From Roseibium aggregatum (GTDB taxonomy: Bacteria; Pseudomonadota; Alphaproteobacteria; Rhizobiales; Stappiaceae): DNA of 64,000 nt. Under the pieces are notes generated by a model. The model was not told the origin of the DNA and ran no database searches. It worked only from the letters and a program-made list of their open reading frames with translations. This document shows positions 24,414 to 34,465 of this stretch, piece after piece (position 1 is the stretch's first letter; each line of letters opens with the position of its first letter). Where the stretch lies: assembly GCF_014692675.1 (NCBI RefSeq), contig NZ_JABFCZ010000018.1, forward strand, positions 1-64,000. Reading direction: 5' to 3'. Made by a program: the position numbers and the translations under genes.

Positions 24414-25202
24414 TCAATCTTGCAGCTTGCCGGAAAAATAACGTCCCGGCGTGACCCCGAAGGCTTTTCTGAAGGTCGAAACGAAGGCGCTCGGTCCCTC
24501 GTAACCCAGCTTGTGGGAAACATCGGAAACCGGCCGTCCCGCCGATAAAAGCTCCAGCGCGCGGAACAGTTTCACCTGACGGCACCAGGTCCGGTAATTC
24601 ATATTCGTTTCGTCCCGGATCCTGCGCTCGAAGGACCGCACCGACATGGCACAGGCCGCAGCGGCCGCCGGAAGGGCGGGAACATCGGCCGGACAGCGCA
24701 CGATCCGCTCGCACAGGGCGCGCAGTTTTGGGTCCTGTGGCATGGGCAGCTGCAGCGGAGACGCCGGCAGCATCTGGAGCTGATCCAGGATCACCTCGCC
24801 GATCCGGGCTGCGGGCCCGTCCGCCGTTTCCTGGCGCGGATAGGACATGAACTCAAGGATCAGTTCCCTGAGCAATCTGGTGACCTGCAGAACCTGCGGC
24901 TCCTGCGGCAGATCCCGTGCCACGTTATCCTGGATGTAGAGATAACGGATCTCGGTGTCGGACAGATAATGGGTTTCATGGGGCAGCCTCGACGGCAGCC
25001 AGACGGCCCGTTCCGGCGGAGCGAAAAAGGTGCCGCAGTCGGTCCGGATCGCCAGCGATCCCTTGACCACATGAAACAGCTGCGCGGTTTCGTGGGAATG
25101 CCATTCGGTCACCGAACCGCGCGGCTGGGAGGATGCCAGCCCGATGATCTTTGCAGGGATCCGTTCCGTCGGAAACTGGGAAAGGTCTGGATGGATCGGC
25201 AC
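24414..25202 (-). CDS. AraC-family regulator with cupin sensor
   Basis: A 262-aa regulator. The N-terminal cupin (WHSHETAQLFHVVKGSLAI, LPHETHY) is a likely ligand-binding domain, and the C-terminal AraC double helix-turn-helix includes AMSVRSFERRIRDETNMNYR and the signature LGYEGPSAFVSTFRKAFGVT. This layout is that of the NimR/RclR-like group, which often controls an adjacent divergent exporter. Here an MFS gene starts 126 nt away on the other strand. GTG start at 25202. A 7-bp inverted repeat GTTAGCG/CGCTAAC in the gap (about 25232-25264) is a candidate operator. Confidence 0.88.
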   Translation of the reverse strand: MPIHPDLSQFPTERIPAKIIGLASSQPRGSVTEWHSHETAQLFHVVKGSLAIRTDCGTFFAPPERAVWLPSRLPHETHYLSDTEIRYLYIQDNVARDLPQEPQVLQVTRLLRELILEFMSYPRQETADGPAARIGEVILDQLQMLPASPLQLPMPQDPKLRALCERIVRCPADVPALPAAAAACAMSVRSFERRIRDETNMNYRTWCRQVKLFRALELLSAGRPVSDVSHKLGYEGPSAFVSTFRKAFGVTPGRYFSGKLQD

Positions 25203-25231
25203 GACGACCTCAACAATCTGATATTTGGCGA

Positions 25232-25264
25232 GTTAGCGACATATGATGACAAAACAGCGCTAAC
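25232..25264. promoter_or_regulatory. Candidate operator between araC-like and MFS genes
   Basis: GTTAGCG and CGCTAAC form a 7-bp inverted repeat 19 nt apart in the 125-nt divergent promoter region. Position and symmetry suggest a binding site, possibly for the AraC-type regulator, though AraC proteins more often use direct repeats. Confidence 0.35.
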
Positions 25265-25327
25265 ACGCAAGAGCGGACTTCCGTAAAACGGCAGCAGACC
25301 TGACGTAATATCCTTGAGTCCGACAAG

Positions 25328-26554
25328 ATGAGTTATTTCACCCGCAGCGCCGCCCCCTCCTCCCTCACCGGGTGGCGCTCCCCGGCCGTTCTTTTGATGA
25401 TCATGGCCGGCGCCATGCAGCTGTCCTTTGCCGGCTGGTGGAACCTGATGAACAATTTCGCGGTTCAGGAACTCGCCTTCACCGGCCGGGAAATCGGCAT
25501 CCAGCAGTCGATCCGGGAAATTCCCGGCTTCCTGAGCTTCGCCGCGATCTTCCTTCTCATCATCATGCGCGAGCAGACGCTCGCCTATATCTCGCTGGCA
25601 TTGCTGGGCATCGGCGTCGCGGCCACCGGCTATTTTCCGACCGAGATCGGGTTCTATGCGACCACGCTGATCATGTCGCTCGGCTTCCATTACTACGAGA
25701 CGATGGCCCAGTCCCTGTCCCTGCAATGGCTGCCCAAGGCGACCGCGGCGGCCAGCATGGGCAAGATCATCGCGGTCGGCGCCTTTGCCCAGCTTGTGGC
25801 CTACGGGTTGATCTTCATCGGATGGAAAATGTTCGACCTGTCGTTCACCACGGTCTTTCTGGTGTCGGGTTGCCTGACGCTTGCCGTCCTCGTTTTCCTG
25901 CTTGCCGCCTATCCGAAATTCAGGGAAGGCGTGCCCCAGCGCAAGAAACTCGTCCTGCGCAAGCGGTACTGGCTGTTTTATGCGCTGACCTTCATGGCCG
26001 GCGCCCGCCGGCAGATCTTCACCGTCTTTGCCGGCTTCCTCATGGTCGAACGTTTCGGCTATGACGTTCATGAGGTCGCCGGCCTGTTCCTGCTCAACGG
26101 CCTGTTCAACATGGCGCTGGCGCCCAAGATCGGGCACCTGATCGTCCGCTTCGGCGAACGCAAGGCGTTGATGCTGGAATACATCGGCCTGATCGCCGTG
26201 TTCCTGGGCTATGCCTTTGTCACCAATGAAAATGTCGCCGCCGGCCTCTACGTGGTCGACCATGCCTTCTTTGCCATTGCGATCGCGATCAAGACCTATT
26301 TCCAGAAGATCGCCGATCCCGGTGACATCGCCCCGACCTCGGGCGTGGCCTTCACCATCAACCATATCGCCGCGGTGTTCATTCCGGTCGTCTTCGGTTT
26401 CATCTGGCTCTATTCGCCTGCCGCCGTGTTCGTGGCGGGGGCCGCCATGGCCGGAGCCAGCCTGATCCTTGCCAGCATCATCCCGAATAACCCGTCAGCG
26501 GGGAACGAGGTCACCTTCTGGTTCCGCCAGCCTGCACCCCAGGCCGCCGAATAG
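25328..26554 (+). CDS. Major facilitator superfamily transporter
   Basis: A 408-aa MFS permease with about 12 hydrophobic helices and a polar central loop near residues 200-215 (KFREGVPQRKKLVLRKRYW). No substrate-specific motif is recognised. It is divergent from an AraC-type regulator whose subfamily commonly controls a neighbouring MFS efflux gene, so drug or metabolite export is a fair guess. It ends in a strong bidirectional terminator shared with ferredoxin. Confidence 0.88.
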   Translation: MSYFTRSAAPSSLTGWRSPAVLLMIMAGAMQLSFAGWWNLMNNFAVQELAFTGREIGIQQSIREIPGFLSFAAIFLLIIMREQTLAYISLALLGIGVAATGYFPTEIGFYATTLIMSLGFHYYETMAQSLSLQWLPKATAAASMGKIIAVGAFAQLVAYGLIFIGWKMFDLSFTTVFLVSGCLTLAVLVFLLAAYPKFREGVPQRKKLVLRKRYWLFYALTFMAGARRQIFTVFAGFLMVERFGYDVHEVAGLFLLNGLFNMALAPKIGHLIVRFGERKALMLEYIGLIAVFLGYAFVTNENVAAGLYVVDHAFFAIAIAIKTYFQKIADPGDIAPTSGVAFTINHIAAVFIPVVFGFIWLYSPAAVFVAGAAMAGASLILASIIPNNPSAGNEVTFWFRQPAPQAAE

Positions 26555-26586
26555 AAGCAGTCGCCATAAATGCAATCACCGGACAC

Positions 26587-26620
26587 AAAAAAGCCCGCCG
26601 AAGTTCGGCGGGCTTTTTTT
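26587..26620. terminator. Bidirectional terminator between MFS and ferredoxin genes
   Basis: A 16-bp near-continuous stem, AAAAAAGCCCGCCGAA (26587-26602) with its complement at 26604-26619, with T tracts on both sides. Confidence 0.95.
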
Positions 26621-26646
26621 GTTTCAGCGTCTCGGGCGCATTCGGT

Positions 26647-26988
<342 letters not shown>

Positions 26989-27141
26989 TTACGGGAGGGG
27001 TTAGAAGATAACTCAGACCCGACATAAACGGTCTCAGGCAAACGTCAAGGTTTCTGATCGCCGAAACCGCACAAATACCGGCCTCAGGCCGCCTAAAACG
27101 ACGCCTTCGCAGCCTGCATCCGGCAAACCGGCTTCCCGTCT

Positions 27142-27157
27142 TAGGGTCAGGACCCTA
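27142..27157. repeat. Palindromic repeat TAGGGTC-AG-GACCCTA, copy 1
   Basis: A 7-bp inverted repeat with a 2-nt centre that overlaps the stop codon of the HPt gene. The 15-nt core TAGGGTCAGGACCCT occurs again at 62882, also at the 3' end of a minus-strand gene. Confidence 0.6.
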
Positions 27158-27517
27158 GTCTCTCAGAAGGTCGGTGATATAGGCGTTTGCCTCGTCCACC
27201 GCCTGGAACAGCGCCGAAAAATCCCGGGTCCCGTCCGCATCCGGACGGTGCTCAAGTTCTTCGCACCGGTTCGCAACGGCATCGGCTCCCACGGCACGGG
27301 CGGACCCTTTCAGCGTGTGCACCAGATCATGCAGGACACCGGCGTCCTCTTCCTGCGAAAGCCGCTTCAACGCCGCGGAGCTTTGCGTCACGAAAAGGCG
27401 GAGAACCTGGATTTCCAGGTCCCGGTTTCCCAGGGTATTGGCGGCAAGACGGACGAGATCGATCGGAGCCTGGAAGTGAAGCCGGCTTTGCAGCCGGGAT
27501 GAGGAAGTCATGGCCAT
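27155..27517 (-). CDS. Orphan HPt-domain phosphotransfer protein
   Basis: A 120-aa protein made almost entirely of one HPt four-helix domain. The phospho-acceptor is H67 in LVHTLKGSARAVGA, matching the HxxKG(S/A) motif. The N-terminal 20 residues are polar. No sensor kinase or response regulator gene is adjacent, so it must work as a free phosphorelay intermediate with partners elsewhere. The stop codon overlaps a palindromic repeat. Confidence 0.85.
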   Translation of the reverse strand: MAMTSSSRLQSRLHFQAPIDLVRLAANTLGNRDLEIQVLRLFVTQSSAALKRLSQEEDAGVLHDLVHTLKGSARAVGADAVANRCEELEHRPDADGTRDFSALFQAVDEANAYITDLLRD

Positions 27518-27775
27518 TGAGTTGCCCTCGCATAAAGCGTTCGTTCCAGCTGCCCTCCTCCCAGGGACGACCGGTTCTTACGGAATCATGATGACCTCTG
27601 ATGGCCGAACAACTCGTTAAGACGGTGGCGAATGGGTGGCCTTGTGGCGACATCCCCAAAAAACTGAAAAAATGGTTAACGCATATTTAGACGGCGTTTG
27701 GCGCTCTGCCGTCAAAAGTCCTGCGCCGGTGCGGCTTTTACCTTCCGAAGCGGCATTTGCGGTCGCGCTGCGGCG

Positions 27776-28090
27776 TTAACTCTTTTTCGATTTTCCGGTT
27801 GCACCGAGCGCCGCAGCACCTCTCTCGGTCAGCTTGCAGACAAGCCAGTCAGGCTTGATTGGGTTGGAAAACCAAGGCTCTGCCCACCCTGCAGCAATAC
27901 AGGCGCGAATTGTCCGCGCCGGAACCTCGCGTCCGGCATCATCGAAAAGAGGCAGCTTTCCGCCCGGCTGATTCAGCCCCTTCGACAACCAGCGCTTTTG
28001 CGCGGAAGTCGGCGCAACCGTTTTCGAACGCGCTTCCGCAGCCCCTTTTTCAGCTTTCGCAGGACGTTCTCCAGAGCTCTTAATCGACAT
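27776..28090 (-). CDS. Conserved hypothetical protein with winged-helix-like tail
   Basis: A 104-aa basic protein. The first 30 residues are Lys/Ala/Glu-rich. The remainder (RWLSKGLNQPGGKLPLFDD, PARTIRACIAAGWAE, then WLVCKLTERGAAAL) reads like a small winged helix-turn-helix of the kind where LTERGAAAL forms the last helix. I do not know a named family. There is no sensory part; it could be a DNA-binding accessory protein. A 258-nt gap without genes lies between it and the HPt gene. Confidence 0.65.
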   Translation of the reverse strand: MSIKSSGERPAKAEKGAAEARSKTVAPTSAQKRWLSKGLNQPGGKLPLFDDAGREVPARTIRACIAAGWAEPWFSNPIKPDWLVCKLTERGAAALGATGKSKKS

Positions 28091-28374
28091 TCTCAGCCGT
28101 TCCTAGGTCATTAACAGCATTGCTGTTTCTTGTTCATTAGGAGAGAGTGTGCCATTAGGTAAAGCGATGCGGCAAGGTGGGGAAAAGTCTGCGCAGCATA
28201 AATTGTTGCCAGACGGTCTGCGGCGGCCCCCCAACGAGCCAGGCCACGGGAGCATCGATCGAGGAAAGCGCCTGTCGCTTCCCCTTTCGTTTCCGGGGTT
28301 AAAGCGTTCGGTAGACCACTCGGCCGGCCGAGATTACCGAAATGTACTGAGTACGGACGTGAGGCGATCCAAAT

Positions 28375-31300
28375 ATGGCAAATCCCCCGAAGGTTAAAGA
28401 CCCGGCGGAAGCAGCTCTGTCTGCCGTCGAAGAGGCCCTTAAGCTCGATTTTGGCGGACCGGAATTTTCTGACGAGGCGACGGCCGAGTCGGCCAGCGCA
28501 TCGGTAAGCGATGACGCATCAGCCCGCTCCGGACCCGAAGCTCCCGAGGGACAGGATGCCAAGAGTTCCCGCGAAGAGGCGCGTGCGTCGCGCAGGCGCG
28601 GCGGCCGCGGCAATCGCCCGCCCGCAGCCAACGATGACCGCCGCAACATCGGCAACCTGATTTTCGCGCTTCAGCGCCGCCCCTCCTCGACACCGTTCTG
28701 GGGTGCGCTGGCGCTCAGCCTCCTGTGGATCGGCGTCGGCAGCAGCCTGTTTGCCTCGTCCTTCGGCGACCAGCTTTCCGCCGTCACCGACTTCGGCTCC
28801 CTTGCGAATTCGCCCGCACTGATTCTTGCCGGCATCGGCATCGTCGTACCGGTCATCTTCTTCTTCGTCATGGCCATGATGATCTGGCGCGCTCAGGAAA
28901 TGCGCATCGTCGCCCGCGGCATGACCGAAGTCGCCCTGCGCCTTGCCGAGCCGGAAAGCATGGCCAAGGAATCCATTCTGAGCGTGGGCCAGGCGATCCG
29001 CCGCGAGGTTTCGGCCATGGGCGACGGGATCGAGCGCGCCATCGCCCGAGCCAGCGAGCTGGAGGTTCTCGTCCATAACGAGGTCTCCTCGCTGGAACGC
29101 TCCTATAACGAGAACGAACTGAAGATCCGCTCGCTGATCGAGGAGCTGGTCAGCCAGCGTGAATCCATTGCGATCAATGCCGAGCGTGTCCGCGAAACCA
29201 TTTCCGGTGCGCACGAAAGCTTCGCCGCCCAGCTCTCTTCCACGTCCGAACAGTTCGGCACCACCGTCGATTCAGCGACCGAGCGCATGGTCGAGGCCCT
29301 GTCCCTTCGTGCAGATGACTATGTCACGCAACTGAGCGCGACGGGCAATGACATGGTCGAAACACTGTCGACCCGTGCCGAAGATTATGTCACCCAGCTC
29401 AGCTCCACCGGGAACGATCTCGTCGAAAACCTGTCGGCGACCGGTACCCAGCTGTGGGAGACGCTGACCACGCGCGGCACCGACATCAACCAGCAATTCG
29501 CCGAAACCGCAGCGAACTTCGTGGAAACCCTCACCGCGAAGGGCACCGACATCAACGACACCCTGGCGACCTCCAGCAACCTGGTTGTCCAGACGTTGAG
29601 CGAGAAGGCGGAAGAATTCCGCACGTCGATGGAAAGCACCGGCGCGACCGTCGGCGAGGCGATCACGCTGCGCGGCGAGGAAATCAACGCCAACCTCTCT
29701 CTCACGAGCGGCCGCCTGATCGACACGATCACGTCGCGCACCGAAGAGCTGATCAACACCGTCGATTCCCGGGTTACCAGCCTGGATACGTCGCTTGCCG
29801 AAACCGGCGACCGCGTCGTGGAAAGCATTTCCGAACGCGGTCAGGAAGTCACCAACACGATTTCCGTCAAGGGCGCGGAAATCGTCGACACCCTGTCCGA
29901 CCGCAGCACCGAGGTTGCCGAGATCCTGCGCGGCACAGGCGAATCGATCGTTGTCGACCTGTCCCTGCGCGGCGGCGAAATCGCAGCCAAGCTCGACGAG
30001 ACCGCAGGCTCGCTCACCGAGACGATCACCGTACGCGGCGGCGAACTGGCGGAAAAGCTCGACGGCATTTCCGACCGCATCTACACCGCAATTTCCGTCA
30101 ACGGCGTCGAACTGGACGAACGTCTGTCGGAGCGCGGCCGGGAAATCGCGGCGACCATGGAACAGCAGAGCGTTCTGTTCCGCGAAGCGATGAACTCGGT
30201 CACCACCGAAATCTCCGCCTCCCTCGGTTACGAAACCTCCGCCATCACCCAGAAGCTGGCCGACACGGGTACTCAGCTTGCGGAACTCGTCGCAAGCCGC
30301 GGCGAGCGTGTCACCGCTGAGTTTGCCGAAGTGGGCAACAACATCACCCAGACCATCGAGGTGCAGGGCCTTCAGCTGCAGGAAGGCCTGTCGGGCCGCC
30401 TGAACGAACTGGAAAGCCTGGTCACCGAACGCGGCGGACAGCTGGTCGATGCTTTCGACGCCAAGACCCAGGTCCTGACCGAAGCGCTCGAAACCCGCCT
30501 GACGAGCCTGGATGCGTCTCTCGACAGCCGCATCAACACGATCGATCTGACGCTCGACCAGCGGACCAGTTCCTTCGAAGCGGCCCTCGATACGCGTATC
30601 GGCAGCCTGGACGCTTCTCTCGACAGCCGCATCAACACGATCGACCTGACCCTCGATCAGCGCACGGCCTCCTTCGAGGCCGCCCTGGAAACGCGGACCG
30701 CGCTTCTATCCGATGCAATCGATCAGCGCACGGCCAGCATCAGCGACACGCTGGAAGACAAGACCCGCAACATCACCGACGTCCTTGCCGACCGCTCCGA
30801 TGCGATCACGCTTCAGCTTGGTCAGCGGGTTGAAGCCGCCGGCAATACCCTGGCCGAACGGGCAGAGGAAATCGGTCGCATTCTGACCGAACATGTCGAC
30901 GTGGCAACCGGCGCGATTTCCGAAAAGGCGGAACATCTTGCCGTCACCATGACCTCCGGCACGGAACGGATCGACGAAACCCTCGACAACCGGGCCCGCC
31001 AGATCAGCGAAACCCTGATCAGCCGGACCAAGGAAATCGCCAAGGCCTTCGTCGACGGCCAGGACGAAATGACGAGCGCGCTCGACAATCGCCTTGCCGA
31101 AGCCGGATCCGTGCTTGCCCGCCAGAGCGAAGAACTGACCGAGTCCCTGTCCGAGCGCATTGCCGAAATCAATGTCTCCCTCGGCGCCAAGGTGTTCGAG
31201 GTCGCCGAGACCCTGGACACCCGTGCCGGCCAGCTCGAAACGGTGCTCAACGAGCGCCTTGAAAGCATTTCCGGCGCCCTGAGCACGGAAACCGAGAAAG

Positions 31301-33567
31301 CACGCGACCTGCTGACCAAGGTCATTTCGGAGGCCGGCAGCACGCTGTCTTCCGAAAGCACCCGGATGCACGACATCATCGAGGAAGCCGTCAACGGCGC
31401 TTCGGAGAAGATGTCCGGCGAAGGCGAAAAGGTCCGCGGCCTGCTGCTGTCGGCCGTCGGCGACGCCGCGCGCACACTGACTGCCGAAAGCGAAAAGGCC
31501 CGCGCACTTTATGCAGGCACGATTGCGGAATTCACCGGTTCGCTCACCGGCGAAAGCGAGAAGGTCCGCGGCGATCTGTCCCGCACCATTGCCGAAATCT
31601 CCGGCAACCTGGCGGCGGAAAGCGAGCAGGCGCGTCTCACCCTGAACAAGACCCTGGAAGACATCCGCGGCCGCATGACCGGGGAGGCCGACACGGTTCG
31701 CGCCCGGGTCCACACCGCGGTCAACGAAGCGGCCGAGCTTCTGGTCCAGCGCGGCAATGCGGTTGCCGCCGAAATGCTCGAAAAGGCCTCGACCCTCAAC
31801 CAGGCCTTCGGTGAGCGGTCCGGCGAGTTCTCCAAGCTGATCGGTACCGACGGCAACGCCCTCATCTCGGCAATCGAGGCCCGGGCGACCGACCTGACCG
31901 GCCGCATCGGCGAGATCCACAGCGCGATCCTGGACGCAATCAACGTCAAGGGCCGCGAAGTGGCCGACACCTTCGCCCAGAACGGCCTGAACGCCACCCG
32001 CTCCCTCGTGGATGCGGGCGAGCGGATCGTCGCCAGCATCGACGAAAAGAGCAGTCAGGCGACCAAGTCCCTGCTCGACACCAAGCAGCAGCTTGAAGCC
32101 GATGTGACGGAAATCCTCTCCAAGCTGGAGGACACCAACACCAACCTCCAGACGGTCATCACCTCTGCCGGAACCAACCTCAACGACGTCGAGGTCAGCC
32201 TCGGCCGGCGTGTGAACGAGTTCCGGGTCGCCGTGGATCGGGCCGTGACCGACACCACCAGCACGACCGGCCTGATCGGCGAACAGGTGGATGCGCTGCG
32301 CGATGTGGTCATGACCACGCTCGCCGACATCCGCAACCTGACCGACAAGTTCGGCAGCCAGACGGAAGAACTGACCTCCGCGGCCCGCTATCTGGAAGAC
32401 ACCAACCGCTCCGTCGAGGGCCGTGTCTCCGAACGCAAGACCGCCATCGAGGAGGTCGCCGATACGCTGCTGGCCAAGACGGAAGCCGTCGACAAGCTCA
32501 TGCGCTCCTTCACCGAGACCCTGTCGCAGACGCTGGAAACGGCGGACGACAAGGCCCGTGAAGCGGCCGGCATGCTCGGCGCGGCTGCAGAAGCCGCCAC
32601 CAAGCAGGTCACCGAGCAGTTCGAATCCATGCGCCTCACGGCCGGGATGGAAGGCCAGAAGGCCCGCGACGCGATCCGCTCCGCACAGGATGACATCATG
32701 TCGGAAATGTCGCGCACGGTGTCCGATGCGTCCGAACGCTTCAACGAGGCCGCGATGCGCATGCGCGACACGGCCCGCGACGTCCACCGCGAACTCGAAG
32801 CCACACGCAACGAGCTCAAGCAGGGCGTCCTGAACCTGCCGGACGAAGCGGAAGAATCCACCGCCGCATTGCGCAAGGTCGTCAATGAGCAGATCCGGGC
32901 GCTGACGGAACTGTCCGATATCGTCGCAAGACAGTCCAATGCGCTCGACATCTCGCGGCCGCAGGAACGGGTAGCGACAGCCTCAGCCGCAACGCCTGCA
33001 CCGCAGGCACCGGCTCCCGCCTTCCCGGCCCCCGGTCGGGCACAGGCACCGAGCCAGCCGGCTCCGCGGGCATCCGCGCCTTCTCGCCCGAGCGAGGCGC
33101 CGCGCCGGCCGTCACCGGCCAGCGAACCGCAAAGCGCCGGCAAGGGCTGGGTCTCCGACCTGCTGCGTCGTGCCTCGCGCGATGAAGAGAATGCGGCCCC
33201 TGACCAGGAACGGGCATCCCTGAACACGGTGGAAAGCCTGAATTCGCTGTCCGTCGACATCGCCCGGGCCATCGATCACGAAACCTTCGTCGACCTGTGG
33301 GACCGCTACAAGCGGGGCGAGCGGCATGTCTTTACCCGCCGTCTCTATACCTTGCAGGGTCAGCAGACCTTCGACGAAATCAGCCAGAAATATTCCCGCG
33401 ATCCGGAATTCCGTACCGCCGTGGAACGTTATGTGGCCGATTTCGAGCAGCTGCTCGCCCAGGTTTCGCGCAACGACCGGGACAACATGCTGGGCCAGAC
33501 CTATCTGACGTCGGATACCGGCAAGGTCTACACCATGCTGGCCCATGCCAGCGGACGCCTCGACTGA
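28375..33567 (+). CDS. Giant membrane-anchored coiled-coil protein, GPR/RgsE-like
   Basis: A 1730-aa protein. Residues 1-100 are acidic then Arg-rich and disordered. Two membrane helices follow (about 107-127 and 145-168). Residues 180-1560 are a helical apolipoprotein-like region of 11- and 33-residue repeats with recurring R-x2-E-I-x3-L and TLxxR patterns. After a Pro/Ala linker (about 1540-1600) comes a conserved C-terminus with VDLWDRYKRGERHVFTRRLY and TFDEISQKYSRDPEFR. This design matches the growth-pole-ring protein GPR of Agrobacterium and RgsE of Sinorhizobium (about 2100 aa), needed for polar growth. Assignment is by architecture and remembered C-terminal similarity; this copy is shorter. 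Confidence 0.72.
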   Translation: MANPPKVKDPAEAALSAVEEALKLDFGGPEFSDEATAESASASVSDDASARSGPEAPEGQDAKSSREEARASRRRGGRGNRPPAANDDRRNIGNLIFALQRRPSSTPFWGALALSLLWIGVGSSLFASSFGDQLSAVTDFGSLANSPALILAGIGIVVPVIFFFVMAMMIWRAQEMRIVARGMTEVALRLAEPESMAKESILSVGQAIRREVSAMGDGIERAIARASELEVLVHNEVSSLERSYNENELKIRSLIEELVSQRESIAINAERVRETISGAHESFAAQLSSTSEQFGTTVDSATERMVEALSLRADDYVTQLSATGNDMVETLSTRAEDYVTQLSSTGNDLVENLSATGTQLWETLTTRGTDINQQFAETAANFVETLTAKGTDINDTLATSSNLVVQTLSEKAEEFRTSMESTGATVGEAITLRGEEINANLSLTSGRLIDTITSRTEELINTVDSRVTSLDTSLAETGDRVVESISERGQEVTNTISVKGAEIVDTLSDRSTEVAEILRGTGESIVVDLSLRGGEIAAKLDETAGSLTETITVRGGELAEKLDGISDRIYTAISVNGVELDERLSERGREIAATMEQQSVLFREAMNSVTTEISASLGYETSAITQKLADTGTQLAELVASRGERVTAEFAEVGNNITQTIEVQGLQLQEGLSGRLNELESLVTERGGQLVDAFDAKTQVLTEALETRLTSLDASLDSRINTIDLTLDQRTSSFEAALDTRIGSLDASLDSRINTIDLTLDQRTASFEAALETRTALLSDAIDQRTASISDTLEDKTRNITDVLADRSDAITLQLGQRVEAAGNTLAERAEEIGRILTEHVDVATGAISEKAEHLAVTMTSGTERIDETLDNRARQISETLISRTKEIAKAFVDGQDEMTSALDNRLAEAGSVLARQSEELTESLSERIAEINVSLGAKVFEVAETLDTRAGQLETVLNERLESISGALSTETEKARDLLTKVISEAGSTLSSESTRMHDIIEEAVNGASEKMSGEGEKVRGLLLSAVGDAARTLTAESEKARALYAGTIAEFTGSLTGESEKVRGDLSRTIAEISGNLAAESEQARLTLNKTLEDIRGRMTGEADTVRARVHTAVNEAAELLVQRGNAVAAEMLEKASTLNQAFGERSGEFSKLIGTDGNALISAIEARATDLTGRIGEIHSAILDAINVKGREVADTFAQNGLNATRSLVDAGERIVASIDEKSSQATKSLLDTKQQLEADVTEILSKLEDTNTNLQTVITSAGTNLNDVEVSLGRRVNEFRVAVDRAVTDTTSTTGLIGEQVDALRDVVMTTLADIRNLTDKFGSQTEELTSAARYLEDTNRSVEGRVSERKTAIEEVADTLLAKTEAVDKLMRSFTETLSQTLETADDKAREAAGMLGAAAEAATKQVTEQFESMRLTAGMEGQKARDAIRSAQDDIMSEMSRTVSDASERFNEAAMRMRDTARDVHRELEATRNELKQGVLNLPDEAEESTAALRKVVNEQIRALTELSDIVARQSNALDISRPQERVATASAATPAPQAPAPAFPAPGRAQAPSQPAPRASAPSRPSEAPRRPSPASEPQSAGKGWVSDLLRRASRDEENAAPDQERASLNTVESLNSLSVDIARAIDHETFVDLWDRYKRGERHVFTRRLYTLQGQQTFDEISQKYSRDPEFRTAVERYVADFEQLLAQVSRNDRDNMLGQTYLTSDTGKVYTMLAHASGRLD
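30508..30705 (+). repeat. Tandem 99-bp duplication inside the giant coiled-coil gene
   Basis: A 33-residue unit beginning LDASLDSRINTIDLTLDQRT occurs twice in a row, starting at about 30508 and 30607, with few nucleotide changes. It shows that the repeat region grows by 33-codon steps, three 11-residue helical turns each. Confidence 0.75.
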
Positions 33568-33590
33568 GGCGGGAAAATTCCCCGATCCTG

Positions 33591-33618
33591 AAAAGGCGGC
33601 CGTCTGGCCGCCTTTTTT
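33591..33618 (+). terminator. Terminator after the giant coiled-coil gene
   Basis: AAAAGGCGGCC (33591-33601), loop GTCT, GGCCGCCTTTT (33606-33616) and further T residues. Confidence 0.9.
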
Positions 33619-33738
33619 ATGCCCGGATCGCCCGCTCATTCTGTTGTCCGGGCACTTCAATCATTTTCAGGGAAACGCGCGCAGCCTGTCTCCCGACATC
33701 CCGAATTTATTCGTGCGTGAGGACAGGTCGCTCCAGGC

Positions 33739-34452
33739 ATGTGGACTCCGGCGCTCTTCGATGAAGACAGGACGATCTGGCTCTGGGCCGGCCTCGCCCT
33801 GTTCCTTCATCTTCTTCTTGGAACAGTCCTCGGCCTGAATCCGCTGAAACCACTCCCCCGGCCTCAGGCCATCAAGGGGATCGCCGTCGAGATCGTCACG
33901 TCTGCGCCTGTCGCTTCGCCCTCCGATATCCAACCCGCTCCCGAAGAAGCAGCGCCGCCGGTGCGCACAGATACCGCGGCCCCCGTTCCGCAACCTTCAC
34001 AAGCACCGGAACCGCCAGATACTCAAACCGCTCACCTCGAAGCTCCGGACAGGATGATCCGTGCCACGCAGCTTTATTCCGCCGCGATCCTGAACAATCC
34101 GAAAAGCCGGAAAGCGAAGGCGCGCCTGCGCCAGCTGGTGAGCGAGGACCGGATCATTCAGCTGTGTAATCTGGAAGCCCTGGAGCAGGTCCACCGCTGG
34201 AAATCGAGCCTCACGCCGAATTTCCTGATTGCCTACGCCAGATCGGACGTGCAACTGACCGGCCGCCAGACGATCGAGGCCGATGGCGGCGCCTTTCATG
34301 ACCGCGACAGCTGGTATGAAATCCGCTTCAGGTGCGAGACCAGCCCGGACCTGGCCTCGGTCGTTGCGTTCGAATTTGCGGTCGGACGCAAAATACCGCA
34401 GAGAAAATGGAAGGAATATAACCTCCCTGACCGCGTGGAGAGCGTCGACTGA
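33739..34452 (+). CDS. DUF930 protein with TonB-like N-terminus
   Basis: A 237-aa protein. One membrane helix (about 12-33, TIWLWAGLALFLHLLLGTVL) is followed by a Pro-rich linker (about 55-100) and a DUF930 domain from about 105: RATQLYSAAILNNPKSRKA, ICNLEALEQV-like helices and RWKSSLTPNFLIAYA. The layout (cytoplasmic start, one helix, Pro-rich periplasmic stem) recalls TonB, but the C-terminal domain is not TonB. The DUF930 family is confined mainly to Hyphomicrobiales; its function is unknown. It lies downstream of the giant protein but past a terminator. Confidence 0.82.
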   Translation: MWTPALFDEDRTIWLWAGLALFLHLLLGTVLGLNPLKPLPRPQAIKGIAVEIVTSAPVASPSDIQPAPEEAAPPVRTDTAAPVPQPSQAPEPPDTQTAHLEAPDRMIRATQLYSAAILNNPKSRKAKARLRQLVSEDRIIQLCNLEALEQVHRWKSSLTPNFLIAYARSDVQLTGRQTIEADGGAFHDRDSWYEIRFRCETSPDLASVVAFEFAVGRKIPQRKWKEYNLPDRVESVD

Positions 34453-34465
34453 CCGTCTGGAGCCG

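Noticed and set aside
30706..32787. Minus-strand open frame of about 690 codons inside the giant coiled-coil gene
   Set aside because: It is exactly antisense to a clearly coding region; GC-rich third positions keep the opposite strand open. No domain or ribosome-binding site.
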